From CAYNFH01 sp964396385 (GTDB taxonomy: Bacteria > Armatimonadota > Chthonomonadetes > Chthonomonadales > CAJBBX01): a DNA stretch of 51,188 bases. The stretch spans positions 1 to 51,188 of the forward strand of contig CAYNFH010000017.1 of NCBI GenBank assembly GCA_964396385.1, given 5' to 3'. A program made the translations under genes and the position numbers. Of this stretch, positions 31,805-40,058 are shown piece by piece. The first letter of the stretch is position 1. Each line of letters starts with the position of its first letter. The notes under the pieces were generated by a model that was not told where the DNA came from, ran no database searches, and worked only from the letters and a program-made list of their open reading frames with translations.

Positions 31805-33180
31805 ACGGGCCGGTCCCGCGTCACCAGCGTCAGCCAGGCCGCCATCAGGGTCAGGATTCCCTGGACCACCAGGAAGACGGCCCCGTTGCCGGGCGGCCAA
31901 CCCATCTTCACCCACGCGCAGGCGATGCTGCCCCAGGCCACCAGCAGGAGCAGCCGCCGCGGGCTGCCCGCCCACGCGGCCGCCAGCGCGGCCGTGCCCG
32001 CGGAGAGCAGGATCAGCACAGCCAGGGCCGGTCCGGCCGGGAAGGCGTTGTGTTCCACCACGAAGTACCGCTCAACATTCCAGTAGGTGACCAGTACCGG
32101 GATGGCCGCCCCGATGGTCAGCGCCACCGCGTCGGAGCGAAGCGCCAGGAGCATGAGGGCGGGCGCGAAGAAGAGGAAGGGCGCCTTGCCAATCCACCCG
32201 CCCAGGCCGTCCATTGCGTCCGCCACGGCGAAGAAGAGCAGGAAGTCCAGGCCGAGCAGGGCGAGAGTCAGGTTAGGCGGCAGGAGCGTCGCACCGGGCT
32301 GAAACCCCGGTGCTATTGGATGAGAACCCCTTCGGGCTGCCGATTCCGATTCGTCCGCCTGTTCCGCGCCGCCCGTCTCCTGCCGCCTGCCGGCCGAATT
32401 CCACGCCCAGCCGATCACAAGACCGCCGATGAGGCCGAAGCCGCACTCCGCCACCTTCCACCAGTCCATGAACCCGGACATAGACGGCCCCAGGAACAGG
32501 TCGCCGTACCGGTAGGCGGCCACGCCCAGCACGAAGCCGAGTCCGCAGCCGAGCGCGCCGAAGAGCGAGATCCGCACCGTGATGCGGTCGCGCGCCCATG
32601 CGGCGAAGCCGAGCGTCACCAGGTAGAAGGTCCAGAGTCCCGCCCATCCCTCCGGCCGTGGTTTGGAGGCGCCTCCTCCGCTGAAGTAGATTAGCTTCGG
32701 CTCATTGATGAGCCAGTAGCTGACGAACGAGAGCGCCAGCGCGACGTTCAACGCGATCAGGATCTGGGAGGTTCTGTACCGCCGACTGCCCAACGCATAG
32801 CCGAGGAACAAGCCCCCGATACCGCCCCACTCGGCGCCCTTCAGCAGCAGCCCGATCCAGCCCTTGAGCGCGGTGGAGGCGTGGGCCGTGAAGGCGACCG
32901 TCTGCATGTAGGTCTCTTCGCCACCTATTCCGAAGCCCAGAGCGCCCGCCGCCGCGATCTGCCACACCTGGCGTGCCGAGTACCTGCCGCGCGCCACCAG
33001 CACGAGCGCCAGCGCGATCAATGCGCCCGGGGCCATGGCGCCCCGCGGGCCGCCGAACTGTCCGCGGAGACCCCATCCCAGGGACATCGCTACTCCCGGA
33101 ATTGCTACCGCCAACCAGGTAGGGATGGGTTGAATCTCTTGGCGCGAGGGAACAGATTGCACTCCAACGTCTGATGCCAT
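31795..33180 (-). CDS. Polytopic membrane protein of unknown function
   Basis: 461 aa with roughly 11-13 hydrophobic segments (for example WLAVAIPGVAMSLGWGL, LLLKGAEWGGIGGLFLGYAL, LALLGLDFLLFFAVADAMDG). Conserved-looking polar motifs are GWGLRGQFGG near residue 35 and GGEETYMQTV near 85. Similar proteins occur beside sugar-catabolism genes in Armatimonadota/Planctomycetota-type genomes, but I do not recognise a named family or function. The loop around residues 280-300 is encoded by a dyad (GCACCGGG-x-TTTCAGCCCGGTGC-type, ~32290-32314) that belongs to the intergenic repeats, suggesting a tolerated insertion. Last gene of a minus-strand operon, 54 nt after the enolase-type gene. Confidence 0.7.
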   Translation of the reverse strand: MASDVGVQSVPSRQEIQPIPTWLAVAIPGVAMSLGWGLRGQFGGPRGAMAPGALIALALVLVARGRYSARQVWQIAAAGALGFGIGGEETYMQTVAFTAHASTALKGWIGLLLKGAEWGGIGGLFLGYALGSRRYRTSQILIALNVALALSFVSYWLINEPKLIYFSGGGASKPRPEGWAGLWTFYLVTLGFAAWARDRITVRISLFGALGCGLGFVLGVAAYRYGDLFLGPSMSGFMDWWKVAECGFGLIGGLVIGWAWNSAGRRQETGGAEQADESESAARRGSHPIAPGFQPGATLLPPNLTLALLGLDFLLFFAVADAMDGLGGWIGKAPFLFFAPALMLLALRSDAVALTIGAAIPVLVTYWNVERYFVVEHNAFPAGPALAVLILLSAGTAALAAAWAGSPRRLLLLVAWGSIACAWVKMGWPPGNGAVFLVVQGILTLMAAWLTLVTRDRPVYA

Positions 33181-33234
33181 CGTGTGCCGCTCGCATGGTC
33201 AGCCGGCCGTTTCAACCGCCGGCTGGGTTAAACC

Positions 33235-34599
33235 TTACAGCCTCGATCCCAGCCCTACGGGCGCGTCGTCCGGCAGCCGGTGCACCCCGCCCGTGGGGGC
33301 GAAGAGGCCGGCCAGCCTCGGCAGCCACTCCTCGTTGGCGGCGGGAGTGAACTGCGGCGAGTTCAGCTCAATGCCGTTGATGGCCGGCATGCGCGCCGCG
33401 AACAGCGCCGAGTGGATCGCCGCGAGCCCCGGGTTGGTCAGGTCCTGCATGGAGAGCGGCAGTCCGCGCGCGTGCGCCCACGCTCCGGCGATCAGGGAGA
33501 AGCTGTGCCCCTTGCAGGTCTTCAGCGCGAATCCGCTCCAGCCCTGGTCCACCGCCGGCTGGAGCGATTCCGGCCCGGTCAGCCCCTCGTCCAGGATCAC
33601 CGGCTTCCTGCGGGCCACCGGGCGCCAGTCGAAGGCGTGGGTCGCGATGTCGCGGTGGGTGGGCTGCTCCAGGTACTCCAGCGCGGCGTACACTTCCGGG
33701 GCCTCCGCCTCCAGCCGCTCCAGGTAGTCCAGCACCGCGGTCGCGCTGCTGTGCATCTCGTTGCTGTCCACCGTTATCCGGGGCCGCGCGAGACCCATCG
33801 CCTGGGCCGTCCGGTACACCTCCACGGTGCGCTCCGCGTCCGGCCCCGCCTCCACGGGGATCCGGAGCTTGAGGCAGCGGTAACCGCGCTCCCGGATCCA
33901 GGGCTCCATCTCCGCCAGCGGCATCTGCGGCCCCACGATGAGCCAGGCGTCCAGCGTACGGTTGGGAGGCTGGAGCAGGCTCCGGATGGCCCGGCAGGCC
34001 GTGCTCCCGGGGAACAGCGGCTCGGCCGAAGGAAGGACCGCGTCCTCCGCGTAGAGCTCAAAGGCGGAGCGGCCCAGCGCCTGGCCGACCGCGTCATGGA
34101 CGGCGGCGTCGAAGGGGCTCATGCAGACTGCCCGCGCGAGGATGGGAATCGTGCGCCTAATGCCGGAGCGTGTTGTGTGGGTGTATGGGAGTGTGGGAGT
34201 ATGGGGGTTCCGATTCGTGCCACTCCCACACTCCCACACTCCCATAGTCCCATACAGCCCGTCCGTCCTCCTGCACACGGCGTCGTGTAGGCGCAGCCCC
34301 AGTTCCAGAGGGTGGGCCGGCTCGCCGCCCGTGAGCGCCGGCAGGTCCGCGGCGATCCGCTCGCACAGGGAGCGCATAGCCTGGTCGCGCTCCGCGGAGG
34401 GGATGGAATCGTCGGGCCAGGCCCACGGGTAGCTGACGAAGATCGCCCCCCTGCCGACGGCCTCGCGACCATTTACGCGAACCCGCGCGGTAACCCGGGC
34501 CTCCGTGATCTCCCACACCTCGCCGCCGCGGAGTGGCAGGGGCCGCAAGAACGGTCGCGGGATGAAGTCGACCGATGCGTCTAGTACGGTGGTATTCAT
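33235..34599 (-). CDS. Enolase-superfamily (mandelate racemase/muconate lactonizing-like) protein with in-frame repeat insertion
   Basis: 454 aa. The (beta/alpha)7 barrel has acid/base Lys in RCLKLRIP, metal ligands D in TVDSNE, E in LEYLEQPTH and D/E in VILDEGL, and a C-terminal Lys in ALKTCKGHS. Reactions in this superfamily start with proton abstraction next to a carboxylate (epimerases, sugar-acid dehydratases); the specific one is undetermined. Residues ~114-146 are encoded by the compound repeat element 34176-34273, inserted in frame in the capping domain before CMSPFDAAVHDA. The barrel is unbroken, so the protein may still fold. Its ATG overlaps the stop of the upstream sialidase-like gene (ATGA). 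Confidence 0.8.
   Translation of the reverse strand: MNTTVLDASVDFIPRPFLRPLPLRGGEVWEITEARVTARVRVNGREAVGRGAIFVSYPWAWPDDSIPSAERDQAMRSLCERIAADLPALTGGEPAHPLELGLRLHDAVCRRTDGLYGTMGVWECGSGTNRNPHTPTLPYTHTTRSGIRRTIPILARAVCMSPFDAAVHDAVGQALGRSAFELYAEDAVLPSAEPLFPGSTACRAIRSLLQPPNRTLDAWLIVGPQMPLAEMEPWIRERGYRCLKLRIPVEAGPDAERTVEVYRTAQAMGLARPRITVDSNEMHSSATAVLDYLERLEAEAPEVYAALEYLEQPTHRDIATHAFDWRPVARRKPVILDEGLTGPESLQPAVDQGWSGFALKTCKGHSFSLIAGAWAHARGLPLSMQDLTNPGLAAIHSALFAARMPAINGIELNSPQFTPAANEEWLPRLAGLFAPTGGVHRLPDDAPVGLGSRL
34176..34273. repeat. Compound inverted octamer element with GATTC core, inside the enolase-superfamily gene
   Basis: Four octamers TGTGGGTG, TATGGGAG, TGTGGGAG, TATGGGGG (34176-34207), core GTTCCGATTCGTGCC, then four inverse-complement octamers ACTCCCAC, ACTCCCAC, ACTCCCAT, AGTCCCAT (34222-34253), then CCGTCCGTCCTCC. 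Same composite order as 13442-13547. Confidence 0.93.
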
Positions 34600-35327
34600 T
34601 TGCCCTCTACCCAGGCTTCGTCAAAGACGGCGTGTTCGATGACGGTGCGCTCGTGGGACGTGTAGACCATGTGGATCTTGCCGTCGCGCGTCTGGATGGC
34701 GAACGGATACGCGTAGTCGTACGGCCCGGTGGCAATATTCCTGCGGTGCGGCCAGGCCCGGTCCTCGTCCGTGGAGAGCGCGGCCGTCAGGGGCGTGCGA
34801 TCGTTCATGCTGTCGTTGTAGATTAGCAGCAGGTGGCCGCTCCGCAGCTTCAGGAAGTCCACCGCTGCGTTCGGATTCGGAAATGCGCAGTCCCGCCCCT
34901 CGGACCAGGTGCGGCCGCCGTCCCTGGAAACCTTCGCCTGGATGCGGGAGGTGGACCAGGTGTCCCCCCACCGCACCACGTAGAAGATCCACACCAGCCC
35001 TTCCGGCGCCTGCCAGACCACGCCGTTGCCGAGCGACCGGAAGGGGTCGTGCGCCAGCAGGCGCGGCTGCGTCCATTTGGTCGACGCCTTCTTCAGCCGG
35101 GCGCCGAAGACGCCGGTGTCCACCGCGTACTCGCCCTGCCCGCCGTAGTAGACCAGGAACAGGTCGCCGTTCTCCAGCTCCGTGATGGATGCGGGGTGCT
35201 TATACGGCCCTGTGGGGACCTCCGGCCCAAACACCCGCTCTACGCGGAGCGTGCCGGCGGGCGGACTGGATGGGGCGGAGTCGACCGCCAGCGCGCCGGC
35301 CAGGAGAAGCAGAGGGAACACGGTCAA
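34596..35327 (-). CDS. Exported BNR/sialidase-like beta-propeller protein
   Basis: 243 aa. Short signal peptide (VFPLLLLAGALAVDS), then beta-propeller blades with an Asp-box (VSRDGGRTWSEG, SxDxGxTW) and a second degenerate one (LSTDEDRAWPH). TGPYKHPASITELENGDLFL and YVVRWGDTWSTSRIQ are typical of exo-sialidase-like and BNR-4-type proteins. Shorter than most (often 330-400 aa), so it may be a partial propeller. The TTG at 35327 or a GTG two codons later could be the start; ribosome-binding signal is weak. First gene of a run with the enolase-type gene (ATGA overlap), suggesting uptake and catabolism of an acidic sugar (inference). Confidence 0.7.
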   Translation of the reverse strand: MTVFPLLLLAGALAVDSAPSSPPAGTLRVERVFGPEVPTGPYKHPASITELENGDLFLVYYGGQGEYAVDTGVFGARLKKASTKWTQPRLLAHDPFRSLGNGVVWQAPEGLVWIFYVVRWGDTWSTSRIQAKVSRDGGRTWSEGRDCAFPNPNAAVDFLKLRSGHLLLIYNDSMNDRTPLTAALSTDEDRAWPHRRNIATGPYDYAYPFAIQTRDGKIHMVYTSHERTVIEHAVFDEAWVEGK

Positions 35328-35488
35328 AGGCTATCCTGCCGTATACGGCGTATCCGCGTGGGGGACACTCGGCGTCCCGCCGACTCGGGCACCATTGTTT
35401 TCGCCACCTCTGCCGGCTTCTCCCGCCGGCCGGAACAGGACCACGCCGCCGGGCGTCCTATTCCGTACCGCAGAGGGAGGGAAGTAGT

Positions 35489-35788
35489 GTGAGCGATCAG
35501 ACCGATCCGTCCGGCAACCGAACCACCGGCGCCGTCATCGGGGTACTGCTGTTTGTGCTGGTTAACGGGATGCTGGCGTACATGGTCTGGTGGAATCCGG
35601 GCCACCTTGCGGCGAACAGTCCCCACTGGGACAAGGTGAACCAGCCCGCGCGTGAGATCAACGGTCCCGGGACGACGGTGCTGCCGCGGGACCTGCCGAA
35701 CGCACCCGCGGTGACCACCCCGCCACAGCATGGCTATCCCGGCCCTTTCGTGCCGCGCAACAGTACCCGTCCAGGGAACGCGGGCTAG
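35489..35788 (+). CDS. Small single-pass membrane protein
   Basis: 99 aa from GTG 35489, preceded by GAGGGAGGG at 35473-35481. One transmembrane helix (AVIGVLLFVLVNGMLAYMVW, ~residues 14-33) and a Pro-rich outside tail (TPPQHGYPGPFVPRN). No family recognised. It is divergent from the sialidase-like gene and followed by a repeat-filled spacer. Confidence that it is translated rests on the good ribosome-binding site and the clean helix. Confidence 0.55.
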   Translation: MSDQTDPSGNRTTGAVIGVLLFVLVNGMLAYMVWWNPGHLAANSPHWDKVNQPAREINGPGTTVLPRDLPNAPAVTTPPQHGYPGPFVPRNSTRPGNAG

Positions 35789-35846
35789 GCGCCACTCCTT
35801 CGAGGAGACCGCCCGGTGCGCGCGGGGACCTTTGGTGCAGTGCCCA

Positions 35847-35998
35847 ATGCCCGCCCTGCCCAAGCGGCGGGGCTGAACCCCCCGGCTAACAGGCGCTTTT
35901 GCGCTGGCTGCGCGCCGTCGCGGGCGGAGCGCGGATCACCCTCCCCCGCCAGCGCAGGTCCTGCGTCGATTCCTTGGGTTGGCAGTGAGAGCTCCCGG
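35847..35998. repeat. Modular intergenic repeat shared with 46520-46650
   Basis: Contains GGCGGGGCTGAACCCC followed by CCGGCTAACA, and further on CGATTCCTTGGGTTGG with GAGAGCTCC. At 46520-46650 the second module appears first (CGATTCCTTGGGGTGG, GAGGGCTCC) and the first appears inverted (TGTTAGCCGGGGAGTTCAGC). Same modules, rearranged. No gene. Confidence 0.65.
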
Positions 35999-38410
35999 CT
36001 AGCGCTTGCCGTGGTCCGGGGAGGAAGTGCGGTTGCCGGAGGACGCCGGAGACGACTCACGCGAGGCCGACCGTGATTCCCGCTGAGGAGAGGGCGCGGG
36101 GCGCTCTACGGGCGGAGTGGGACGGGACGCTGGGCGGAAGAAATCGGCGGACCCGTTCCGGAAGTTCTGTACGCGCTGCTCCCCCTGGATGCGGCCCTGC
36201 TCGATGCGGTTGAGCTGGCCCGTGGGCGCGGTGGGCGGAGCCGGGCGCCAGCCGTTCTGCACGTGCTGCTGCCAGCCGCCGCCGGGCTGGATGCGGTAGA
36301 CCTGCCCCTGATTGGTGCCGACCACCTGCGGCTCCCTCTCGATGGGCCGGATGGTCACCGTGCCGCTTCCAGGCGTGGGAGGCGCGGGCCGGGCAATGGG
36401 GTTGCGGTCCCCGCGCGGCGGCAGGACGACAATACCGGCCCGCGGGTCCAGGTGCAAAACCGGCGGCTGCGGATTGCGGCGGATCGGCCTGATGTGCGCC
36501 CACCCGGCGTCCGTTTGGACGGCAGCCTGCTGGCCCCAGCGGCCGTAGGTGTTCACGGCAGCAAAGCCGCCCCAGGCGTGGTGCCCTACGGAGGGATGCC
36601 AGCCCGGGCGCGGCATCCAGCCGTGGTGGAGCGGCCCGCACCACGGCCTCAGCGTCGCCACGCGGTAGCCGATTCCCAGGTCGAACGACCATCCGCCCGC
36701 GCTGCTCCAGGAGAAGCCGGCGCCGCAGCCGTAGGTCCACGGCCGGCCAATCCACGTGGTATGGATGTGCGGCCGGTACCTCCAGCCGGTGCCGTAGACC
36801 ACCGTACCGTCGCGGCCGACGAAGGCGCCGTAGTAGCCGGGCGTGTAGCCGCAGTAGACCACGTCCTGGGTGCAGCCGTAAACGCGAACGTACGTGGCGT
36901 AGTAGACGGGGCAGCTCGGCGGGATGGAGTAGATGACCTGCGGCACATAAGTGGCTACCGCCCAGGGGCCGACCGGCGAACCGGCGGTGAACCAGACGCC
37001 GTTGTAGACCGCGTAGTAGCTGTCCGGCGTCACCTCGATAACGGGCGCATGGCAGTTTGCCGCGTACTGGAGGGGCGTATTCTCGATAGGCGCAAAGTTA
37101 GGATCGCCGTCGTAGGTGATGTTCGGCCTGGCATCGCCGCGGTTGATAGTGGCGGTTTGCGGCACCTGGTCCTCGATAACCGCCTCCTGCGCGGCCGGCG
37201 TGCCGGGTACGGAGACCAGCACGTTGGCCTTAGGGCTGTCCTGCGGAATGCGCGCGAAGTCGGCCGGAAGGTCCCTGCCGGAGACGTAGGTCCACGGCGC
37301 GTCGAGCGCCGGCGCCCTGAACCAGCGGCCGGTGATGAGCAGATAGTACGACTGGTCGGCGGTGTTCAGGAAGAGGTCGGAACCGGTATTGCTCACGTAG
37401 AGCAGGCGTGTGCCGGGGATCGGGGTGAGCTGCGGCGGTCCGTCCGTCTGCACCAGCTCGGCGGGGACCATACTGAAAAAGATGTTGGGCACGTTGTCGG
37501 GCGCGAGCGTCTCTGCCGGCGTACCGGAGTCCGTCTCTGTCCCCGTGAGCAGATCCACCTGGCTCTTAGCGGCCAAAGCGTCGCGGACCCTGTTGAGCTC
37601 GGCGGGTGGATCCGGGAGGTAGCTCCAGGGACCGGCCACCGTAGGCCCGGTGACCCAGCCTCCCAGGATGGACAGGCAGTATCCGCCCACGTTCGGATCG
37701 AACAGGATCAGGGCGGGTGTGTTGATGACCCGCCGCAGGCGGCCATCGCCCTCCACCGGCCTCAGTACAGGCTGGCCGTCGATCAGGATGAGCACGGAGG
37801 GAACGGTGCTGAAGATAACGCGCGGCGGCTCGTTCTGAACCGGCACTTCCTGGGCACCGCCACCGTGCATAGCGGCCAGGTCGGCTTCCAGGCGGTCCAG
37901 CGCGATGGTGTGGACCCTATGGGCCCACGCCTGCTGGAGGATATCCTGGTATCGGTCGGCGTCGGTCTGGGCGGTGGGGAGGTCCAGGCCGGTGACCTGG
38001 TAGTCGTCCAGCGCCACCTCCCGGTTCACCTTGTCCACCTCGGTGCGGGCGGTGAAGTGGACCACGCCGTAGGTCTGCGGGCCATCCGGGTCCGCGGTCA
38101 CGGCGATGGCGGCGTAGGCGGTGATGCGGTTGCCGTCCCAGGAGTCTATCTGGGGCTGGTACAGGAGGATAGTCGCTCCGGAGGCGGAGATAGTCTTCGG
38201 CCAGCCCTTGTCCGTTGGGGTGGCCTGGTCTTGCGCGGCGGCGAGGCCGGCCGCCAAGCAGAGCAGGACGGCGGTTGTCAGGAGGACGTGCGCCCGGACC
38301 AAGGTCCGGCGCTGGGTGGCGAACCGCCGAGTGTCGGCCTTCGCCGACACGAGATGCAGGGGCACTGTTTCCGTGTAGACTGTAAAGCTGCGCGTGATCC
38401 AGCCGACCAT
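35999..38410 (-). CDS. Large secreted Tyr/Trp/Pro-rich protein
   Basis: 803 aa from the ATG at 38410, chosen because GCAGGAGGCG lies just upstream; longer starts back to 38485 lack such a site. Signal-anchor LLTTAVLLCLAAGLAAAQ at ~41-58. The first half has repeated modules of about 90 residues (VPSVLILIDGQPVLRPVEG; VPAELVQTDGPPQLTPIPG; CHAPVIEVTPDSYYAVYNG), each ending in a WF/WV-containing turn. The second half has Tyr/Cys/Gly/His-rich stretches (YVRVYGCTQDVVYCGYTPGY, WTYGCGAGFSWSSAGGWSF) and a Pro/Arg-rich tail. Proteins of this look are often labelled carbohydrate-binding V/XII or DUF3300-like; no catalytic motif is visible. Probably an envelope or outer-surface protein. Function not known. 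Confidence 0.7.
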   Translation of the reverse strand: MVGWITRSFTVYTETVPLHLVSAKADTRRFATQRRTLVRAHVLLTTAVLLCLAAGLAAAQDQATPTDKGWPKTISASGATILLYQPQIDSWDGNRITAYAAIAVTADPDGPQTYGVVHFTARTEVDKVNREVALDDYQVTGLDLPTAQTDADRYQDILQQAWAHRVHTIALDRLEADLAAMHGGGAQEVPVQNEPPRVIFSTVPSVLILIDGQPVLRPVEGDGRLRRVINTPALILFDPNVGGYCLSILGGWVTGPTVAGPWSYLPDPPAELNRVRDALAAKSQVDLLTGTETDSGTPAETLAPDNVPNIFFSMVPAELVQTDGPPQLTPIPGTRLLYVSNTGSDLFLNTADQSYYLLITGRWFRAPALDAPWTYVSGRDLPADFARIPQDSPKANVLVSVPGTPAAQEAVIEDQVPQTATINRGDARPNITYDGDPNFAPIENTPLQYAANCHAPVIEVTPDSYYAVYNGVWFTAGSPVGPWAVATYVPQVIYSIPPSCPVYYATYVRVYGCTQDVVYCGYTPGYYGAFVGRDGTVVYGTGWRYRPHIHTTWIGRPWTYGCGAGFSWSSAGGWSFDLGIGYRVATLRPWCGPLHHGWMPRPGWHPSVGHHAWGGFAAVNTYGRWGQQAAVQTDAGWAHIRPIRRNPQPPVLHLDPRAGIVVLPPRGDRNPIARPAPPTPGSGTVTIRPIEREPQVVGTNQGQVYRIQPGGGWQQHVQNGWRPAPPTAPTGQLNRIEQGRIQGEQRVQNFRNGSADFFRPASRPTPPVERPAPSPQRESRSASRESSPASSGNRTSSPDHGKR

Positions 38411-38547
38411 TGTTCGCCTCCTGCTCCGGTACTCTGTCAGCGCGAGATTCATACGCGGTGCCGGAGCCGCAGCGGGTTCCGTCATTCACTTGACCGCCCG
38501 CTGTCAATCTCACTGAACGCGGCCGATAGCATCTCGTGACGTGTGGA

Positions 38548-38577
38548 TTGGACTCCGCTGATACCCCTTGCTATAAT
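38548..38577 (+). promoter_or_regulatory. Sigma-70-type promoter of the HD nuclease-LexA fusion gene
   Basis: TTGGAC (38548-38553), 18-nt spacer, TATAAT (38572-38577); ATG at 38624 with AGGAG at 38613-38617. I see no clear LexA-type inverted repeat overlapping it, but the group-specific box is unknown to me. Confidence 0.7.
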
Positions 38578-38623
38578 GGGCATCCCATCGCAACATCCGG
38601 ACCGGTTCCTCCAGGAGAGCAGC

Positions 38624-40051
38624 ATGCCGAAGGCGCAGTACGTCAGCCAACTTGCTCTGGGCGACGTTGTGCACGCCGCCTTTTTCGTCAGTGAGCAGCA
38701 GCCCAGTGACGGCAGGAAGCCGCATCGGTTCGCCCTCACGGACCGCACGGGCCGGATCCAGGCCAAGTGCTGGCACACCAACGGCCAGGTGAGCTGGGAC
38801 GACATTGCAGCGGCCGGCTATGCGGTCATCCGCGGACGAGTCGAGATCAACAGCCACACCAGCGCCCTGGAAGTCACCGTGGATAGGCTCGAGCCGCTTG
38901 CCGCGCCGGACGATCCGGCCGACTTTCTGCCAAACGCCGAGATAGATCGTGACGGGCTATGGCGCGAAGCCTGCGCGCTGGTGAAGAGCATCGGCAATCC
39001 CGCCCTGCGGAATCTGCTGAATACTCTGTTCCGGGATGCAGCTCTCCGGAACAGGTTTATGAGCGCGCCCGCAGCGCAGTTCATGCATCACCCCTATCTC
39101 GGCGGTCTTCTGGAGCACTCACTCGAAGTCGCTCATCTGTGTAACGCGGTCGCCGGCAAGTTTCGGCATCTCGATCGGGACCTGCTTGTGACCGCCGCCC
39201 TCCTACATGACATCGGCAAGGTGGACGAGATCGACTACTCCCGCCCAGCGTTCACCTCCACGCGGGCAGGAGGCATGCTCGGCCACGTGTTTCTCGGCGC
39301 AGAGCGCGTACGGGCCGCCATCCATGCCGTTCCAGAATTCCCGGACGCTCTCGCGGACGCCCTTTGCCACCTGTTGTTGAGCCACCACGGCCGTCTGGAG
39401 TACGGCTCGCCCGTCAACCCGTGCTCGCTGGAAGCCTACGTGCTGCATTCCTGTGACCTCCTCAGCACACAGGCATACTACTGCCGTACCGGCGCGGCGG
39501 AAGCCGGAGGTAAAGAGGAGTTCCGCAAGATGGCCGGCCTCGACGGTCGCCTCTACACCGGCCGGTTTGGCTGCGCCAGTACCGCTGGCACCGTCGCGGT
39601 TCACGAAGTGCCGGAGGAGTATGAGAGCACGACGCCGGTTGGATGGCGGTTTACGGATCCGGAGCAGGCGCCCGCCGTCATACTCCCGCTGCTGGGAACC
39701 GTGGCGGCGGGCGTACCGGTGGAGGAGCAGCAGGACATCGAGGCTTATTATCCCATCCCTACTTCCGGCGGAGCACAAGAGGGCGACTTCCTCTTACGGG
39801 TGCGAGGGGACAGCATGATAGGGGCGCATATTCTGGAAGGCGACATCCTGCACGTTCGCCCCCAGGATTCAGCGAACCAGGGAGACATCGTAGTGGCTCT
39901 GGTGGACCAGGAGAGCACGGTGAAGATACTGGCGCGCGAGGGTACTCGCTACGTGCTGCGAGCCGCCAACCCCGCCTACGCGGACATTGTACCGGAGGAC
40001 CAGCTCACCATTCAGGGCAGGGTGGTCGGCGTCCTCCGCGGTCTCATCTGA
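38624..40051 (+). CDS. YhaM-type HD-domain nuclease fused to a LexA-type S24 self-cleaving peptidase domain
   Basis: 475 aa. N-terminal OB-fold (~8-95: RFALTDRTGRIQAKCWH), then an HD domain as in YhaM-type 3'-5' exoribonucleases: HHPYLGGLLEHSLEVAHLCN with H165, ALLHDIGKVDEID with H195-D196, and LLSHHGRLEYGSPVNP with H254-H255. From ~355 a LexA/UmuD-like domain follows: VAAGVPVEEQQDIEAYYPIP contains the Ala362-Gly363 pair expected at the cleavage site. LRVRGDSMIGAHILEGD has the Ser397 nucleophile and STVKILAREG the Lys434 general base. All elements of both parts are present. The reading frame is continuous, with promoter and AGGAG site. RecA-stimulated self-cleavage releasing the nuclease is a plausible but untested function. 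A methyltransferase-like gene follows 7 nt downstream. Confidence 0.85.
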   Translation: MPKAQYVSQLALGDVVHAAFFVSEQQPSDGRKPHRFALTDRTGRIQAKCWHTNGQVSWDDIAAAGYAVIRGRVEINSHTSALEVTVDRLEPLAAPDDPADFLPNAEIDRDGLWREACALVKSIGNPALRNLLNTLFRDAALRNRFMSAPAAQFMHHPYLGGLLEHSLEVAHLCNAVAGKFRHLDRDLLVTAALLHDIGKVDEIDYSRPAFTSTRAGGMLGHVFLGAERVRAAIHAVPEFPDALADALCHLLLSHHGRLEYGSPVNPCSLEAYVLHSCDLLSTQAYYCRTGAAEAGGKEEFRKMAGLDGRLYTGRFGCASTAGTVAVHEVPEEYESTTPVGWRFTDPEQAPAVILPLLGTVAAGVPVEEQQDIEAYYPIPTSGGAQEGDFLLRVRGDSMIGAHILEGDILHVRPQDSANQGDIVVALVDQESTVKILAREGTRYVLRAANPAYADIVPEDQLTIQGRVVGVLRGLI

Positions 40052-40058
40052 GGCGCCT

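Noticed and set aside
36263..38539. 758-codon open frame on the plus strand opposite the Tyr/Trp-rich secreted protein
   Set aside because: Shadow frame; the minus-strand gene has a ribosome-binding site and signal sequence.
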